56,761 nt of DNA from Nemertoderma westbladi (Eukaryota > Xenacoelomorpha > Nemertodermatida > Nemertodermatidae), in the NCBI GenBank assembly GCA_032718475.1, contig JAUCBJ010009162.1, positions 1-56,761 of the forward strand, given 5' to 3'. How positions within the stretch are numbered: position 1 is the first letter of the stretch; the number at the start of each line of letters is the position of its first letter. The notes under the pieces were generated by a model. The model searched no databases and was not told the DNA's origin. It saw nothing but the letters and a program-made list of their open reading frames with translations. The position numbers were made by a program, and so were the translations under genes. This document shows, one piece after another, positions 28,803 to 41,149 of the stretch.

Positions 28803-31002
28803 TGTTAAACAACCGCGACACCTATACTAACAGCAGAACTGTTGAACAGACAAATACCCGTATACCTCTCTGCCAACCTAATGAGCTCTCGCCTAACCAA
28901 TAAGACACAAAGACTGCTCTACTGTTAAGTAAAGGGGATCAGGAGCGTGCTATTACTAAATTGTAAAGGTTGCTAAATACAAAACTGCTACTTACCGTTG
29001 GATGGCGCTAATCTGCCGTCCGCTAATATATTTTACTAAATTTACACAGCTCCTGCAAAATCGCTTGTTCCTTTCTCTACCGATCGCTCGATAGAGAGCT
29101 AACTGTTCGAATCTATGAGCCACGCGGGAATAACCCAAACAACAAACCCGAGTCGGCTCCCTAAGCTTACTTAAGACGAGTGCGAGGGGCTTTGCACTCA
29201 GAGTATATTCTTACGCCTAATTTTACTACTGAAATACGCCAATGCTTACGTCTTTTCTAATCGCGAATACTGGGGGTTCCCTAACGGAATGTGTGAATGC
29301 GAGAATATTTAAATAATCAAAATTGGTACAGTACAATGTCTTTCGTAGGTGATACCGCTCTGGGTCTAAACTTGCCTGCAGCTGGCTTTAGGCCAGCAAT
29401 TTACTAGTGTCTTGCGTACTGACTACTGCGATCTAGCTTATTGCCCGCTAATGCAAATAACCGCTCAGCGTGAATAGTTTACGGTACTCTAAATTATTAC
29501 CTTAGCTACTCTCCGCTATGCTGCGTACTAATTCTTAATTTTACTAATCAATTACAGTCACAAATATGTAACAGCGTACTAATTACTAAGAGTTCCAGAA
29601 TGCGTAATTCTAATTTATTACACAACAGGTTTCGCTAGTAATAGCCTAAAATGCCGTATTATTTTGACCTAATCAGTAACTATTTGTTGTAACTAAGAAA
29701 TAGAAATCAATCAAAGAGAAAGGGGCGCCTACCTAAGCATTCGTAATCATAGGCACGCTTCAGTAACACACCAATCAGCGTCAGCAATCACAGATCACAA
29801 TAGCACGACTTGCAATTATACAATCCGCAATTATATAATTCGCAATCTACTTACTCGCAACCTACCTACTGTAAGGTATGCAGGCCCCTCCCGGGTACAT
29901 CTAGGCTTCCTAACTAACCCAATTCCTGCCCCCTAATACTAAATAGAGACAAAACCTGGATCATCAGCCCCCTAATTACTGTACCAGCGAGCGGTCTCCA
30001 ACCTACAGCCCAAATTGCCCGACCACAACGTTGACCCCCCGCCAGCGTTGCCCGCCTTTGAATCCTCCGCTCTCCCTTAGTCGCCCAACCCCCCGATGTG
30101 CCCACCACCTACTGGCACCTTAGCCCTCCATTATGCTAATAGCTACCGTAGCGGCGCATGCAAAATCACAAAGTCTGACAGTCTCAGAAATCCCTTAGGA
30201 TTATTGCGTAGAAAGGAATCACATAGAACCATTAACAAAAGAGGTAGAAATCATAGTTCCGGTTGTAATTAGCAGTAATCGATAGGATTAATTGAGAAAC
30301 ACAATCAAGAATAATCGCACTAGCAAATCATCTCGAGAAATTAATCAAAATTTAGCAAATTGCAGAAATACGCAAAATTATACTTCTAACTGTACACCCT
30401 ATCAAAGCTGAGGTTAAGGTTGTAAGGAGTTGGTACAGCTCTACCGGCAAACCACCAATTTATAGGTGATCCGAGTGGGGTGATGCAATAGGGTGACTCA
30501 ATCGCTCTCCTATTGGCTCTCCAGTCCGCGCTAGCATTAGACCAACCTGGAAGCAGTTAGTCCAATAAGGAGGCCGGATTGTAGCCCTATTGCTGCCCAA
30601 ACCTCAAATTATTACCATATATGGTAATGGATCATGTCCCTGGCTGCTGAATGGCCAGGACAGCGTCCCTATATGCTAGCCCTATTGATGCTAATATCAG
30701 CAAGCACAAAATCCAGGGTCCGACTAAACTTGCTACCCTGGAACTATCTACATATATCCTAATACAAAATTACGTAGGTAGGGCTACATATTATACAAAA
30801 TGGATGGATTCAAATATATGGGCGTTTTGATTTCCCTATCTAAATATCACCTCGCTATTATACCTTATCTAAAATATTATGCTGCACAACGGACTAACAT
30901 TACGTACAGTATAACGGACTAATATTGCGTACAGTATAACGGACTAATATATTATACTGCATAATGGCTAATAATGTGGATACAGCGCCATATACCGTAA
31001 CA
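28803..31002 (-). repeat. 5' LTR of the BEL/Pao element
   Basis: Direct repeat of 14669-16873. Read on the minus strand it begins TGTTACGG and ends GTTTAACA. It should hold promoter and polyadenylation signals, but I could not place a TATA box or transcription start with confidence. Confidence 0.93.
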
Positions 31003-34000
31003 GATACCTCAATAGGTTCTACTATCATTGCCTTCAAGGATACCACAATAGGTTTTACTATCATTGCCTCCAAGGATACCTCAATAGGTTTTACTATCAT
31101 TGCCTCCAAGAATACCTCAATAGGTTTTACTATCAGGATACCTCAATAGGATTTAATATCATTGCAAAAGATACCTCAATAGGTTTTACTATCATTGCTT
31201 CCAAGGATACCTCACTAGGTTTTACTATCACTGCCTCCAAGGATACTTCAATAGGTTTTACTATCATTGCCTCCAAGGATACCGCAATAGGTTTTACTAT
31301 CAGGATACCTCAATAGGTTTTACTATCATTGCCTCCAAGGATACCTCAATAGGTTTTACTATCATTGCCTCCAAGGATACCTCAATAGGTTTTACTATCA
31401 TTGCCTCCAAGGATACCTCAATAGGTTTTACTATCATTGCCTCCAAGGATACCTCAATAGGTTTTACTATCATTGCCTTCAAGGATACCTCAATAGGTTT
31501 TACTATCATTGCCTCCAAGGATACCTCAATAGGTTTTACTATCAGGATACCTCAATAGGATTTAATATCATTGCAAAAGATACCTCAATAGGTTTTACTA
31601 TCATTGCTTCCAAGGATACCTCAATAGGTTTTACTATCACTGCCTCCAAGGATACTTCAATAGGTTTTACTATCATTGCCTCCAAGGATACCGCAATAGG
31701 TTTTACTATCAGGATACCTCAATAGGTTTTACTATCATTGCCTCCAAGGATACCTCAATAGGTTTTACTATCATTGCCTCCAAGGATACCTCAATAGGTT
31801 TTACTATCATTGCCTCCAAGGATACCTCAATAGGTTTTACTATCAGGATACCTCAATAGGATTTAATATCATTGGAAAAGATACCTCAATAGGTTTTACT
31901 ATCATTGCCTCCAAGGATACCTCAATAGGTTTTACTATCATTGCCTCCAAGGATACCTCAATAGGTTTTACTATCAGGATACCTCAATAGGATTTAATAT
32001 CATTGGAAAAGATACCTCAATAGGTTTTACTATCATTGCCTCCAAGGATACCTCAATAGGTTTTACTATCATTGCCTCCAAGGATACCTCAATAGGTTTT
32101 ACTATCATTGCCTCCAAGGATACCTCAATAGGTTTTACTATCATTGCCTCCAAGGATACCTCAATAGGTTTTACTATCATTGCCTTCAAGGATACCTCAA
32201 TAGGTTTTACTATCATTGCCTCCAAGGATACCTCAATAGGTTTTACTATCAGGATACCTCAATAGGATTTAATATTGCAAAAGATACCTCAATAGGTTTT
32301 ACTATCATTGCTTCCAAGGATACCTCAATAGGTTTTACTATCACTGCCTCCAAGGATACTTCAATAGGTTTTACTATCATTGCCTCCAAGGATACCGCAA
32401 TAGGTTTTACTATCAGGATACCTCAATAGGTTTTACTATCATTGCCTCCAAGGATACCTCAATAGGTTTTACTATCATTGCCTCCAAGGATACCTCAATA
32501 GGTTTTACTATCATTGCCTCCAAGGATACCTCATTAGGTTTTACTATCATTGCCTCCAAGGATACCTCAATAGGTTTTACTATCATTGCCCCCAAGGATA
32601 CCTCAATATTACTATCACGATACCTCAATAGGTTTTACTATCATTGCCTCCAAGGATACCTCAAAAGGTTTTACTATCATTGCCTCCAAGGATACCTCAA
32701 TAGGTTTTACTATCATTGCCTCCAAGGATACCTCAATAGGTTTTACTATCATTGCCTCCAAGGATACCTCAATAGGTTTTACTATCAGGATACCTCAATA
32801 GGTTTTACTATCATTGCCTCCAAGGATACCTCAATAGGTTTTACTATCATTGCCTCCAAGGATACCTCAATAGGTTTTAATATCATTGCCTCCAAGGATA
32901 CCTCAATAGGTTCTACTATCATTGCCTCCAAGGATACCACAATAGGTTTTACTATCATTGCCTCTAAGGATACCTCAATAGGTTTTACTATCATTGCCTC
33001 CAAGAATACCTCAATAGGTTTTACTATCATTGCCCCCAAGGATACCTCAATAGGTTTTACTATCATTGCCTCCAAGGATACCTCAATAGGTTTTACTATC
33101 AGGATACCTCAATAGGATTTAATATCATTGCAAAAGATACCTCAATAGGTTTTACTATCATTGCCTCCAAGGATACCTCAATAGGTTTTACTGTCATTGC
33201 ATCCAAGGATACCTCAATATGTTTTACTATCATTGCCTCCAAGGATACCTCAATAGGTTTTACTATCATTGCCCCCAAGGATACCTCAATAGGTTTTACT
33301 ATCATTGCCTCCAAGGATACCTCAATAGGTTTTACTATCAGGATACCTCAATAGGATTTAATATCATTGCAAAAGATACCTCAATAGCCCAATAGGTTTT
33401 ACTATCATTGCCTCCAAGGATACCTCAAAAGGTTTTACTATCATTGCCTCCAAGGATACCTCAATAGGTTTTACTATCATTGCCTCCAAGGATACCTCAA
33501 TAGGTTTTACTATCATTGCCCCCAAGGATACCTCAATAGGTTTTACTATCATTGCCTCCAAGGATACCTCAATAGGTTTTACTATCAGGATACCTCAATA
33601 GGATTTAATATCATTGCAAAAGATACCTCAATAGGTTTTACTATCATTGCCTCCAAGGATACCTCAATAGGTTTTACTGTCATTGCATCCAAGGATACCT
33701 CAATATGTTTTACTATCATTGCCTCCAAGGATACCTCATTAGGTTTTACTATCATTGCCTCCAAGGATACCTCAATAGGTTTTACTATCATTGCCTCCAA
33801 GGATACCTCAATAGGTTTTACTATCAGGATACCTCAATAGGATTTAATATCATTGCAAAAGATACCTCAATAGCACAATAGGTTTTACTATCATTGCCTC
33901 CAAGGATACCTCAATAGGTTTTACTATCATTGCCTCCAAGGATACCTCAATAGGTTTTACTATCATTGCCTCCAAGGATACCTCAATAGGTTTTACTATC

Positions 34001-34639
34001 ATTGCCTCCAAGGATACCTCAATAGGTTTTACTATCATTGCCTCCAAGGATACCTTAATAGGTTTTACTATCACTGCCTCTAAGGATACCTCAATAGGTT
34101 TTACTATCATTGCCTCCAAGGATACCTCAATAGGTTTTACTATCATTGCCTCCAAGGATACCTCAATAGGTTTTACTATCAGGATACCTCAATAGGTTTT
34201 ACTATCATTGCCTCCAAGGATACCTCAATAGGTTTTACTATCATTGCCTCCAAGGATACCTCAATAGGTTTTACTATCATTGCCTCCAAGGATACCTCAA
34301 TAGGTTTTACTATCATTGCCTCCAAGGATACCTCAATAGGTTTTACTATCAGGATACCTCAATAGGTTTTACTATCATTGCCTCCAAGGATACCTCAATA
34401 GGTTTTACTATCATTGCCTCCAAGGATACCTCAATAGGTTTTACTATCATTGCCTCCAAGGATACCTCAATAGGTTCTACTATCATTGCCTCCAAGGATA
34501 CCTCAATAGGTTTTACTATCATTGCCTCCAAGGATACCTCAATAGGTTTTACTATCATTGCCTCCAAGGATACCTCAACAGGTTTTACTATCAGGATACC
34601 TCAATAGGTTTTACTATCATTGCCTCCAAGGATACCTCA
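31003..34639. repeat. 36-bp minisatellite, right part of the array
   Basis: Continuation of the array at 13738-14668 on the other side of the BEL insertion, beginning with the duplicated GATAC. About 100 units fall into blocks of 4-9 full units, each block ending in a truncated CTATCAGGATACCTCAATAGGATTT variant. This is a higher-order organisation. Stop-free frames on both strands are artefacts of the period. Confidence 0.95.
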
Positions 34640-34735
34640 ATTTTTTTTTTTTGAAACCAATCCTCATTTTATTTACAGTAGTTAAAAAACTTTCAAACGA
34701 ACAATAGGACATGACATCGATATACCTCAATATCG
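34640..34735 (-). mobile_element. Retroposed 3' end with poly-A, inside the minisatellite
   Basis: On the minus strand the sequence contains AATAAA, 14 bases of spacer and then a run of 11 A against the array. This is the signature of an inserted mRNA- or LINE-derived 3' end of about 95 bp. TACCTCAAT flanks both sides and could be the target duplication, although the array also supplies that word. Minisatellite units resume at 34736-34855. Confidence 0.5.
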
Positions 34736-34855
34736 ATGAAGGATACCTCAATAGGTTTTACTATCATTGCCTCCAAGGATACCTCAATAGGTTTTACTAT
34801 CATTGCCTCCAAGGATACCTCAATAGGTTTTACTATCATTGCCTCCAAGGATACG

Positions 34856-36537
34856 AGCGCTTACATCTCTTAAAGTTTAAACATGATTTTACATATTCGT
34901 CAAATATTGCACAACTTATGGGACACCCGGACCCGTTAGATTCCCACAAAGTAAACATACGCCTTGAAAAATTATATTTATCACGCAATTGTTATGATTA
35001 ATATCAATCAATTTTAATGGTAAATTTGATATCAATCAATGCTAATGGTAAATTTATACTGCACGATAAGGGAAAGTGATCCACAATATATGTCGTCATA
35101 GTGAATTTTAAAATTACGCACGGACTGTGTGGGGCGAGCGACGAAAGTAAGCGAGCTTAGCATACAGGTACCACTAACTGAATCGGTGTGTCTGTTGCTA
35201 TGTTGTGGGGCGAGCCACGAAGTGAGTGAGCCTTGGCGTAGGGGTACCATTAATCAACCTGTCGTTCTGTCGTTTTGTCGCTTTTTTTGCAGTGTTCAAT
35301 TTTGAACGTTAATAACTCGATCAATCCTCGATGAAATGTAACCAAACTTGGTACACAAATAGTCTGTCAAAAGTTTAGAAATTTTCCAAGTTGAATTTGC
35401 TTGGGGCCTTCGTGCAGCACCAGTGCACCAGTGCATTCTTACAGTTATAATAAATTTATTTATCCAAAATTATAACGCTTGACATCAGCAGGTTGCTAGG
35501 AGACTATATCAGCTGGGTTTCTGGCAAATTACGAAATTACAGTAATACAATTGTGGCCTGTCTGCCTGTACCGGTACTATACTCAATGTCAATCCCTGAA
35601 TCAGGAATTCTGTAATCAGACAATACAGCAATACTGCAATACCATACTGTATTCGGTGTTTTACGGTACTGGCTGACTGGTACCGCGGTACCGGTGCAGT
35701 GATTATAGATCACGTATACTTGTACTACAGGACAGGCCTAATTCTGTACTGCTGTAGTCTCTAATTAGCCATGCAGTGCGGACTCCGGACTGTTGGACTG
35801 CGGTCCGGAATTAGATTAGAGGGTCCGTTGGCGCCGTACGCCGTACCGCCCTACTACCAGACTACTGTCAGACTGTAGAAGTATAACTGGACTGGTAACA
35901 ACTGCTGAACTGCCAACTACAGAACTACCGGTACGGTACCGAACTACGACAGCACTATACCGCATTTCTACGCTCCTGTCAGCGACAAAAGAAAATGAAT
36001 TTCTTCGTTTACGGTTTCTGCTCTTGTTAACGGTTAAATATGTTAAATAAAGACTATGTATGGGTACGACTGACGGCACCGGCAACTGGTATAATCAGAT
36101 GTAGATGTACATACCAATCTGCCAATACAACAATAGCAATAGGACTACCCCTACCAACCATCCATCGACTCGGCAACTGCAACAATGGAAGTTATGCGGA
36201 CTAACCAGCTGACCGGCATTCTAAGTTCAGGTACCCACTACCAGAGTCTACCCAGCTGCCCATAAAAGTGTTGGAATTGAAATCAAACAACTCATCACCA
36301 AGGCCGCCTCTGTCTGTTGACCTCGACTTTCGGTATCGCTGCCGCTATGGGCAAACTGGACTAACCGTAACCGAAGATGAAATCCGGTTTTTTAATATCA
36401 CTCTGCCATCAACCAGTGCCCGGCGGTGTTGAAATTGACACGCATTGTACAAGCAGTAGGCCTATTGCTCCGAGTTTCCAGCTGGTCAGGTGCAACTCTG
36501 CAACTACTGCATCTACATTGCCACACTATAACTCAGG
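34856..36537. other. Intergenic region with dispersed repeats
   Basis: Holds two motifs of the GGGGCGAGCC family (about 35130-35150 and 35206-35232), a SINE-like repeat (35341-35505), a GGTACCGG-rich stretch and a dispersed-repeat copy at 36138-36240. A 50-codon plus-strand frame following the array (34856-35001) is unrecognised and may be chance. No gene is claimed. Confidence 0.5.
35341..35505. repeat. SINE-like dispersed repeat, copy 1
   Basis: Shares about 160 bp with 37321-37480. Matching blocks are AAAGTTTAGAAATTTTCCAAG, TTCGTGCAGCA, CAGTTATAATAAATTTAT and GCTTGACATCAGC, ending GTTGCTAGGAGACT. No tRNA-like promoter boxes or poly-A tail could be fixed, so the class is open. Confidence 0.6.
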
Positions 36538-37055
36538 CTCATGACGACGAGTGCTGCGTAGACTATATTCCTATAAACCAAAACCATACCTGGCTTCGCC
36601 TATTGAACGGAATATAAAGATCGTCAGTCTTCATTTATGAAAGATATTTAAATACAAAACAGGACGGGCACAACGAGACTTATAATGAAGACGAGTACTG
36701 CATGGACTATATTATTATATAAACCACCTGGCTTCACATATTGAACGCTTCCTAGTTATTAGTATTATAAAGATCGTCAGCCTGCGTTTAAGAAATATAT
36801 TTAAATACTAAATAGGACGAACGCAACGAGGCTTATAATGAAGACGAGTACTGCGTTTATTATATTCCTGTAAACCATTCCTGGTTTCGCATATTGCATG
36901 TATCGATAGTTATAAAGATTGTCAGTCTGCATTTAGGAAATATATTTAAATACAAAACAGGACGAGCGCAACGACGCTTATAATAATTAAGACGAGTACT
37001 GCGTTTATTATATTCCTATACACCACCTGGATTTGCATATTGAACGTGCGATTGG
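36538..37055. repeat. Tandem repeat, four copies of about 150 bp
   Basis: Each copy contains GACGAGTACTGC, then TATATTCCTATAAACCA, CTGG-TTCGCATATTGAACG, TATAAAGATCGTCAGTC and ATATTTAAATACAAAACAGG. Copies start near 36543, 36690, 36840 and 36990. No coding role is seen. Confidence 0.75.
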
Positions 37056-37320
37056 AAATAAGTTCGTTCCACCCTTCCGTGGGTGATAGAGGTCGCGGTT
37101 ATGTATTGGTGGTTGGGATGGGGGAGGGGGTGCAGATTAAAAGAGCTGAACACATACTGTCCTCCTTTCTTTGATTGATTGGTGGTGTGGGTAAATTTCT
37201 CAAAACCTGATTTTGTGATACAGTCGCTCAATTTTAATTTGTATCTCATAACTGGGCCTCGTGCTGCGCGAAGGCCCCACGAACGTGTACTGTTGATCTG
37301 TTGCTCTGTTGATCTGTTGT

Positions 37321-37480
37321 GTCCAATTGGTACATATGTAGTCTGGCAAAAGTTTAGAAATTTTCCAAGTTGAATTTGCATGGGTTCTTCGTGCAGCATC
37401 TGTGTAACTGTCTTGCAGTTATAATAAATTTATCTATCCAAAAATTATTAGGCTTGACATCAGCTAGTTGCTAGGAGACT
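37321..37480. repeat. SINE-like dispersed repeat, copy 2
   Basis: Second copy of the repeat at 35341-35505, in the same orientation, with roughly 15 percent visible differences. Confidence 0.6.
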
Positions 37481-38100
37481 GCAGGACACAGTATACCGGT
37501 ACTGCTCACTGCTGTTGCTATGTGGTAGGCCTAGCTTTCTAGACTGGTTGTCAGTCTGTCAGTGTGGTACTGCTACTGCATTATCTGAGTATTGGTACGT
37601 GCGGTAGGGAGTCCTGCCACTCCTGCAATTGCCTGAGTGATGTTTGAATTGCGATATCGCGACTATTCAGCCATATCATGTACCAGTACGGTACGGTACC
37701 CAGTAAAAAATGTCAATGTGCATCACATGTGGCTGCATGAATATTTTACACATATGTGGCATACATCGAAATGAAACAGTCCAGACACATATGCAGTGCA
37801 TACGTCTAAGCATATATGCTCCAAAAATGATACTGATAGTGCTGCATATGTGCATTATATGTGCAGTGCACAAATATAATAATTTGTGAAAATGATGTGC
37901 CCATTCACATGCAAGCCAGAAGTAGTGGCTTTGATTCAGAAAAATAATTTATTATTAGACGACATATATGCATTGTTATATGTGATCTGTTATATATATT
38001 GCATAATACAATAACAAGTAGAAACAGATTACGCACAGATAACTGAAAAATTTATAATAAAAACAGTTCGATACGGAGCACCTAAGTGGACATGAAAAAT

Positions 38101-38634
38101 TAGCTATCTCATTATATTGACGAGCTATCTCATTATATTTATGTAGCTATCTCAACATTGACTTAAATATCTCATTATATTGACCTAGCTAACTTAGCTA
38201 TCTCATTATATTGACGTAGTTATCTCAACATTGGCATAAATATCTCATTATATTGACCTAGCTAACTTAGCTATCTCATTATATTGACGTAGTTATCTCA
38301 ACATTGGCATAAATATCTCATTATATTGACCTAGCTAACTTAGCTATCTCATTATATTGACTTAGCTATATCATTATATTGACTTAGCATCTCCATATAT
38401 TGATGTAGCTATCTCATTATATTGACTTAGCATCTCAATATATTGACGTAGCTATCTCATATTGACGTAGCTATCTCATTATATTGACTTATTGAAGTAG
38501 CGATCTCATTATATCGACTTAGCTATCTCATTATATTGACTTAGCATCTTAATATATTGACGTAGCTATCTCATATTGACGTAGCTATCTCATTATATTG
38601 ACTTAGCATCTCATATTGACGTAGCTATCTCATT
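38101..38634. repeat. 22-bp satellite
   Basis: About 24 units of TAGCTATCTCATTATATTGACG with frequent deletions. A local higher-order unit of about 64 bp, including CTCAACATTGGCATAAATA, occurs in the first third. Confidence 0.85.
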
Positions 38635-38764
38635 TGAATAAAAAGGGGGTTTAATTCTGGAGTTGTAAGACCAGTTTGTTTGGTTGCTCTTAAAAACAAC
38701 AGTTTCAGTATTATATTTATAACAGTTATATTTCTGGAGTTGTTGGACCAGTTAGATTGATGAC

Positions 38765-38890
38765 GGCCATCTCTTCTCCATTCGCTACATTCAGAGGTTC
38801 TCCATGCGGTTCTCCACAGTTCTCCACCTCGACGTCATCATGAGCAGATCCTTGACATCGTTCTCCATCTCTAGATTCATTGCCTTAAAA
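38765..38890 (-). other. Possible exon (weak)
   Basis: On the minus strand an AG at the end of TATTTTAAG precedes an open stretch readable in two frames, one acidic (DDVEVENCGEPHGEP) and one helical (LEMENDVKDLLMM). It lies downstream of the PAN gene and could belong to it. Nothing beyond the open frame supports this. Confidence 0.2.
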
Positions 38891-39839
38891 TAAATAATTA
38901 ATAAATTAAAGAAAAATTAACATTATGCCTGTATTTATACCGGGAGCTGTAAGCGAAATTATCTATAATTATCTCATATACTATATAGGCCTACTAATTA
39001 TTTCGAAATCAGCCCTTGGTCTTTTAGTTTAGATTTGATCATTAATTTATTCACTATATTTTATTATTATATTCTTTTACGACATCTTATAGTTAATAAT
39101 TACCGGTATATACTGTACGTATAGTTTAATTTTATATTCTTAATATATGCATAATTAATAAATCTAACCAATAAGATCACACGGACTCCATTTTCTCAAA
39201 TCTACCATCTGTCGATGGACCAGAAACAAAACTTTCTTCAAGGCTGACTCAGTAAAGTCACATCTATGACTATTTACTTCTGACAACAAAGGGAATACAG
39301 GGAAATACAAGGGTAATAGTCAGGCATTACACATTACTATGTTACTATACACTAGTCGGCCTACTGCTGTACTGCAGTACAGCAGTATGCCAGAATTATT
39401 GTTTTACAAGTAGTGGCAACTAATAAAAAGGATATTCATCAGCATTAAATAGTGTTGATGTTAAGTCAAAAGCGTGGGAAAATAGACAGGTACAGAACAT
39501 AAGCTGTGACTGGCATATGTTTCGCACAAATTCCACACATATTCTCACCATAAATTTTCTGTCATGTTTACAGTAGCACATGTAAATCTTATGGGTATCT
39601 GATATGCCAATGCACAAAATATTGTGTGTCAAAGGCATATGTTTTAAATATATCAATCACAATTACATGAAACTGAGATTTAATGTGTGCCTTTACCACA
39701 TTCTATGCTTATGTGCTGAAATTATGTTGCTGCATATATTTTTGTTGGGCATAAGTTTCCCACATGACACATGTAATTCACATATGATACATATTACCAT
39801 TTTTAACTGGGTACCTTAATCTTATTAAACATATGTTTT

Positions 39840-39995
39840 ACAGTACGGTACCTGTACTGTTACCACCAATCGGCCCGGCAACAGCAACCATGCAGCCATG
39901 GAAGTTGTGAAATTATGTGGACTTAAGACAGACTGACATTGTCAGGTTATACCAGCTGACCTGATATTCCATGTTCCGGGATCCACTACTACACT
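39840..39995. repeat. Dispersed repeat copy (related to 13068-13160 and 36138-36240)
   Basis: Shares CACCAATCGGC-CGGCAAC, GCAACCATGCAGCCATGGAA and GTTGTGAAATTATG with the first copy, and CAGCTGACC-G-ATTC with the second. A dispersed family of unknown class. Confidence 0.6.
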
Positions 39996-40579
39996 TAGGT
40001 ACCCCAAAGCCAACAGCCTAATACTGCAATACCATTCGAGCAGAATTCGGGCCATACCTCGCTCTCTAGGAGTGCAGTGACTTCACTAACTTTGCACATT
40101 ATAATCCCAATTAGAAAGCAACAGGACAGAGAGTTGATATTGTGACACAGAAGCTCGAGTACTCTCACCAGATGGTGAAACTGAGTTCTTCTCAATCCTG
40201 GCTGGCGTACTGCAAGGTGACACATTGGCGCCACTACTACAGTATTTGTAATAAATAAATTCACCCCTCTTGAAGGTATTATAATTCAATTGTATTTTTC
40301 TGCAATCAAAGATACATTTTCTGAAATATGCCCTACCTACACTACTGTACATGGCCTAAGTAATAATGCCCTGACATTCTAAAACATTATGCGTAGGCCT
40401 ACTGCATCAGTTTACTGTTTGCAGCTATATACTGTAGTTTATATAAGAAGTAGGTAACCCAATAGTAAGGCGATATTCTCCGAATATAATAGTCTACATA
40501 CGGTACGATTTGTAGAGTAGTAGATTTTTCACACTATCATTAATAATTTATTATTTATATTTATTTTATTATTAACAAG

Positions 40580-40669
40580 TTAATTACGTGTTTTTTCTTC
40601 TATTGCGCACATTTCCTTTTGTCTTTCCTCTTGGCCTTCTTCTTCTTTGCCCATTTCCTGACATTTGCA
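40580..40669 (-). other. Possible terminal exon (weak)
   Basis: After an acceptor (CATTTTAG, ending at 40670) a phase-0 frame of 29 codons, beginning CKCQ and rich in Glu/Lys, runs to TAA at 40580-40582. Its phase fits the donor of PAN exon 2 at 42694, but the 2-kb distance and low complexity leave this open. 39996-40579 and 40671-41149 hold no recognisable gene. Confidence 0.2.
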
Positions 40670-41149
40670 CTAAAATGATAAAATTTGTTTAGTAATCGTC
40701 TTATAACTTGCATCACTCAGATTAATTACCTCAATCCACCTAAAAATTTCATAACCCAAAAGTAATGACATGACCATTATTTTTACCATTTCTGTTATCC
40801 CTTCCACACGCTGGTAGGCGTATCGTTTATTGTTATGGTTATAAAATTATAGTTACTCTGTAACCTGCACCATTCCATCAATTTGACACTTTCAATGATT
40901 TTCACAGTGATGGATAAATATATTTCATAAACATGTATACAGTATGTATATATTTTGCGGGAAATCTATATTTGATTTACGAAAGGGGCATATTATATAT
41001 TAATTTTACAAAAAAGGAAATAAATTATGACCAACACATTCTCTACACTTTTCAAATTTAGGAATGATTTACCACATCAAATTCTAAGTCCAGAAATTAA
41101 TTTTTCTAATAAAAAAAAGGGCAGATATATAAAGTCGGGAGGTCTGTAG

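Larger units (their letters stand above)
14669..31002 (-). mobile_element. Complete BEL/Pao LTR retrotransposon (16.3 kb)
   Basis: Two direct repeats of about 2.2 kb (14669-16873 and 28803-31002), each beginning TG and ending CA, flank gag and pol on the minus strand. A 5-bp duplication GATAC flanks the whole. Domain order (Gag with DUF1759-like region and zinc knuckles, aspartic protease, RT, RNase H, integrase, DUF5641-like tail) is that of the BEL/Pao group. It is unusually long because of the 2.2-kb LTRs, a 1.2-kb leader and about 2.6 kb between pol and the 3' LTR. Protease to integrase are intact apart from a gag-pol frame change that may be programmed. The element may be recently active. 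Confidence 0.93.
37699..39813. mobile_element. Putative TA-flanked TIR element (non-autonomous, about 2.1 kb)
   Basis: The left end CCCAGTAAAAAATG and the following 20 bases match the reverse complement of the right end, which reads CCCAGTTAAAAATGG inward, at about 26 of 33 positions. A TA flanks each end, consistent with a Tc1/mariner-type target duplication. The body has no transposase but contains a 22-bp satellite. Boundaries rest only on these inverted ends. Confidence 0.45.

Noticed and set aside
13738-34640. CRISPR-like array
   Set aside because: Repeats are contiguous without unique spacers, and the context is eukaryotic.
13738-34855. Many open frames on both strands in the 36-bp array (repeats of EAMIVKPIEVS and its antisense)
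   Set aside because: They result from a stop-free 36-bp period, occur on both strands and have no start or domain. Not annotated as genes.
35816-36085. 89-codon minus frame
   Set aside because: Lies in GGTACCGG-rich repetitive sequence; no domain or splice context.
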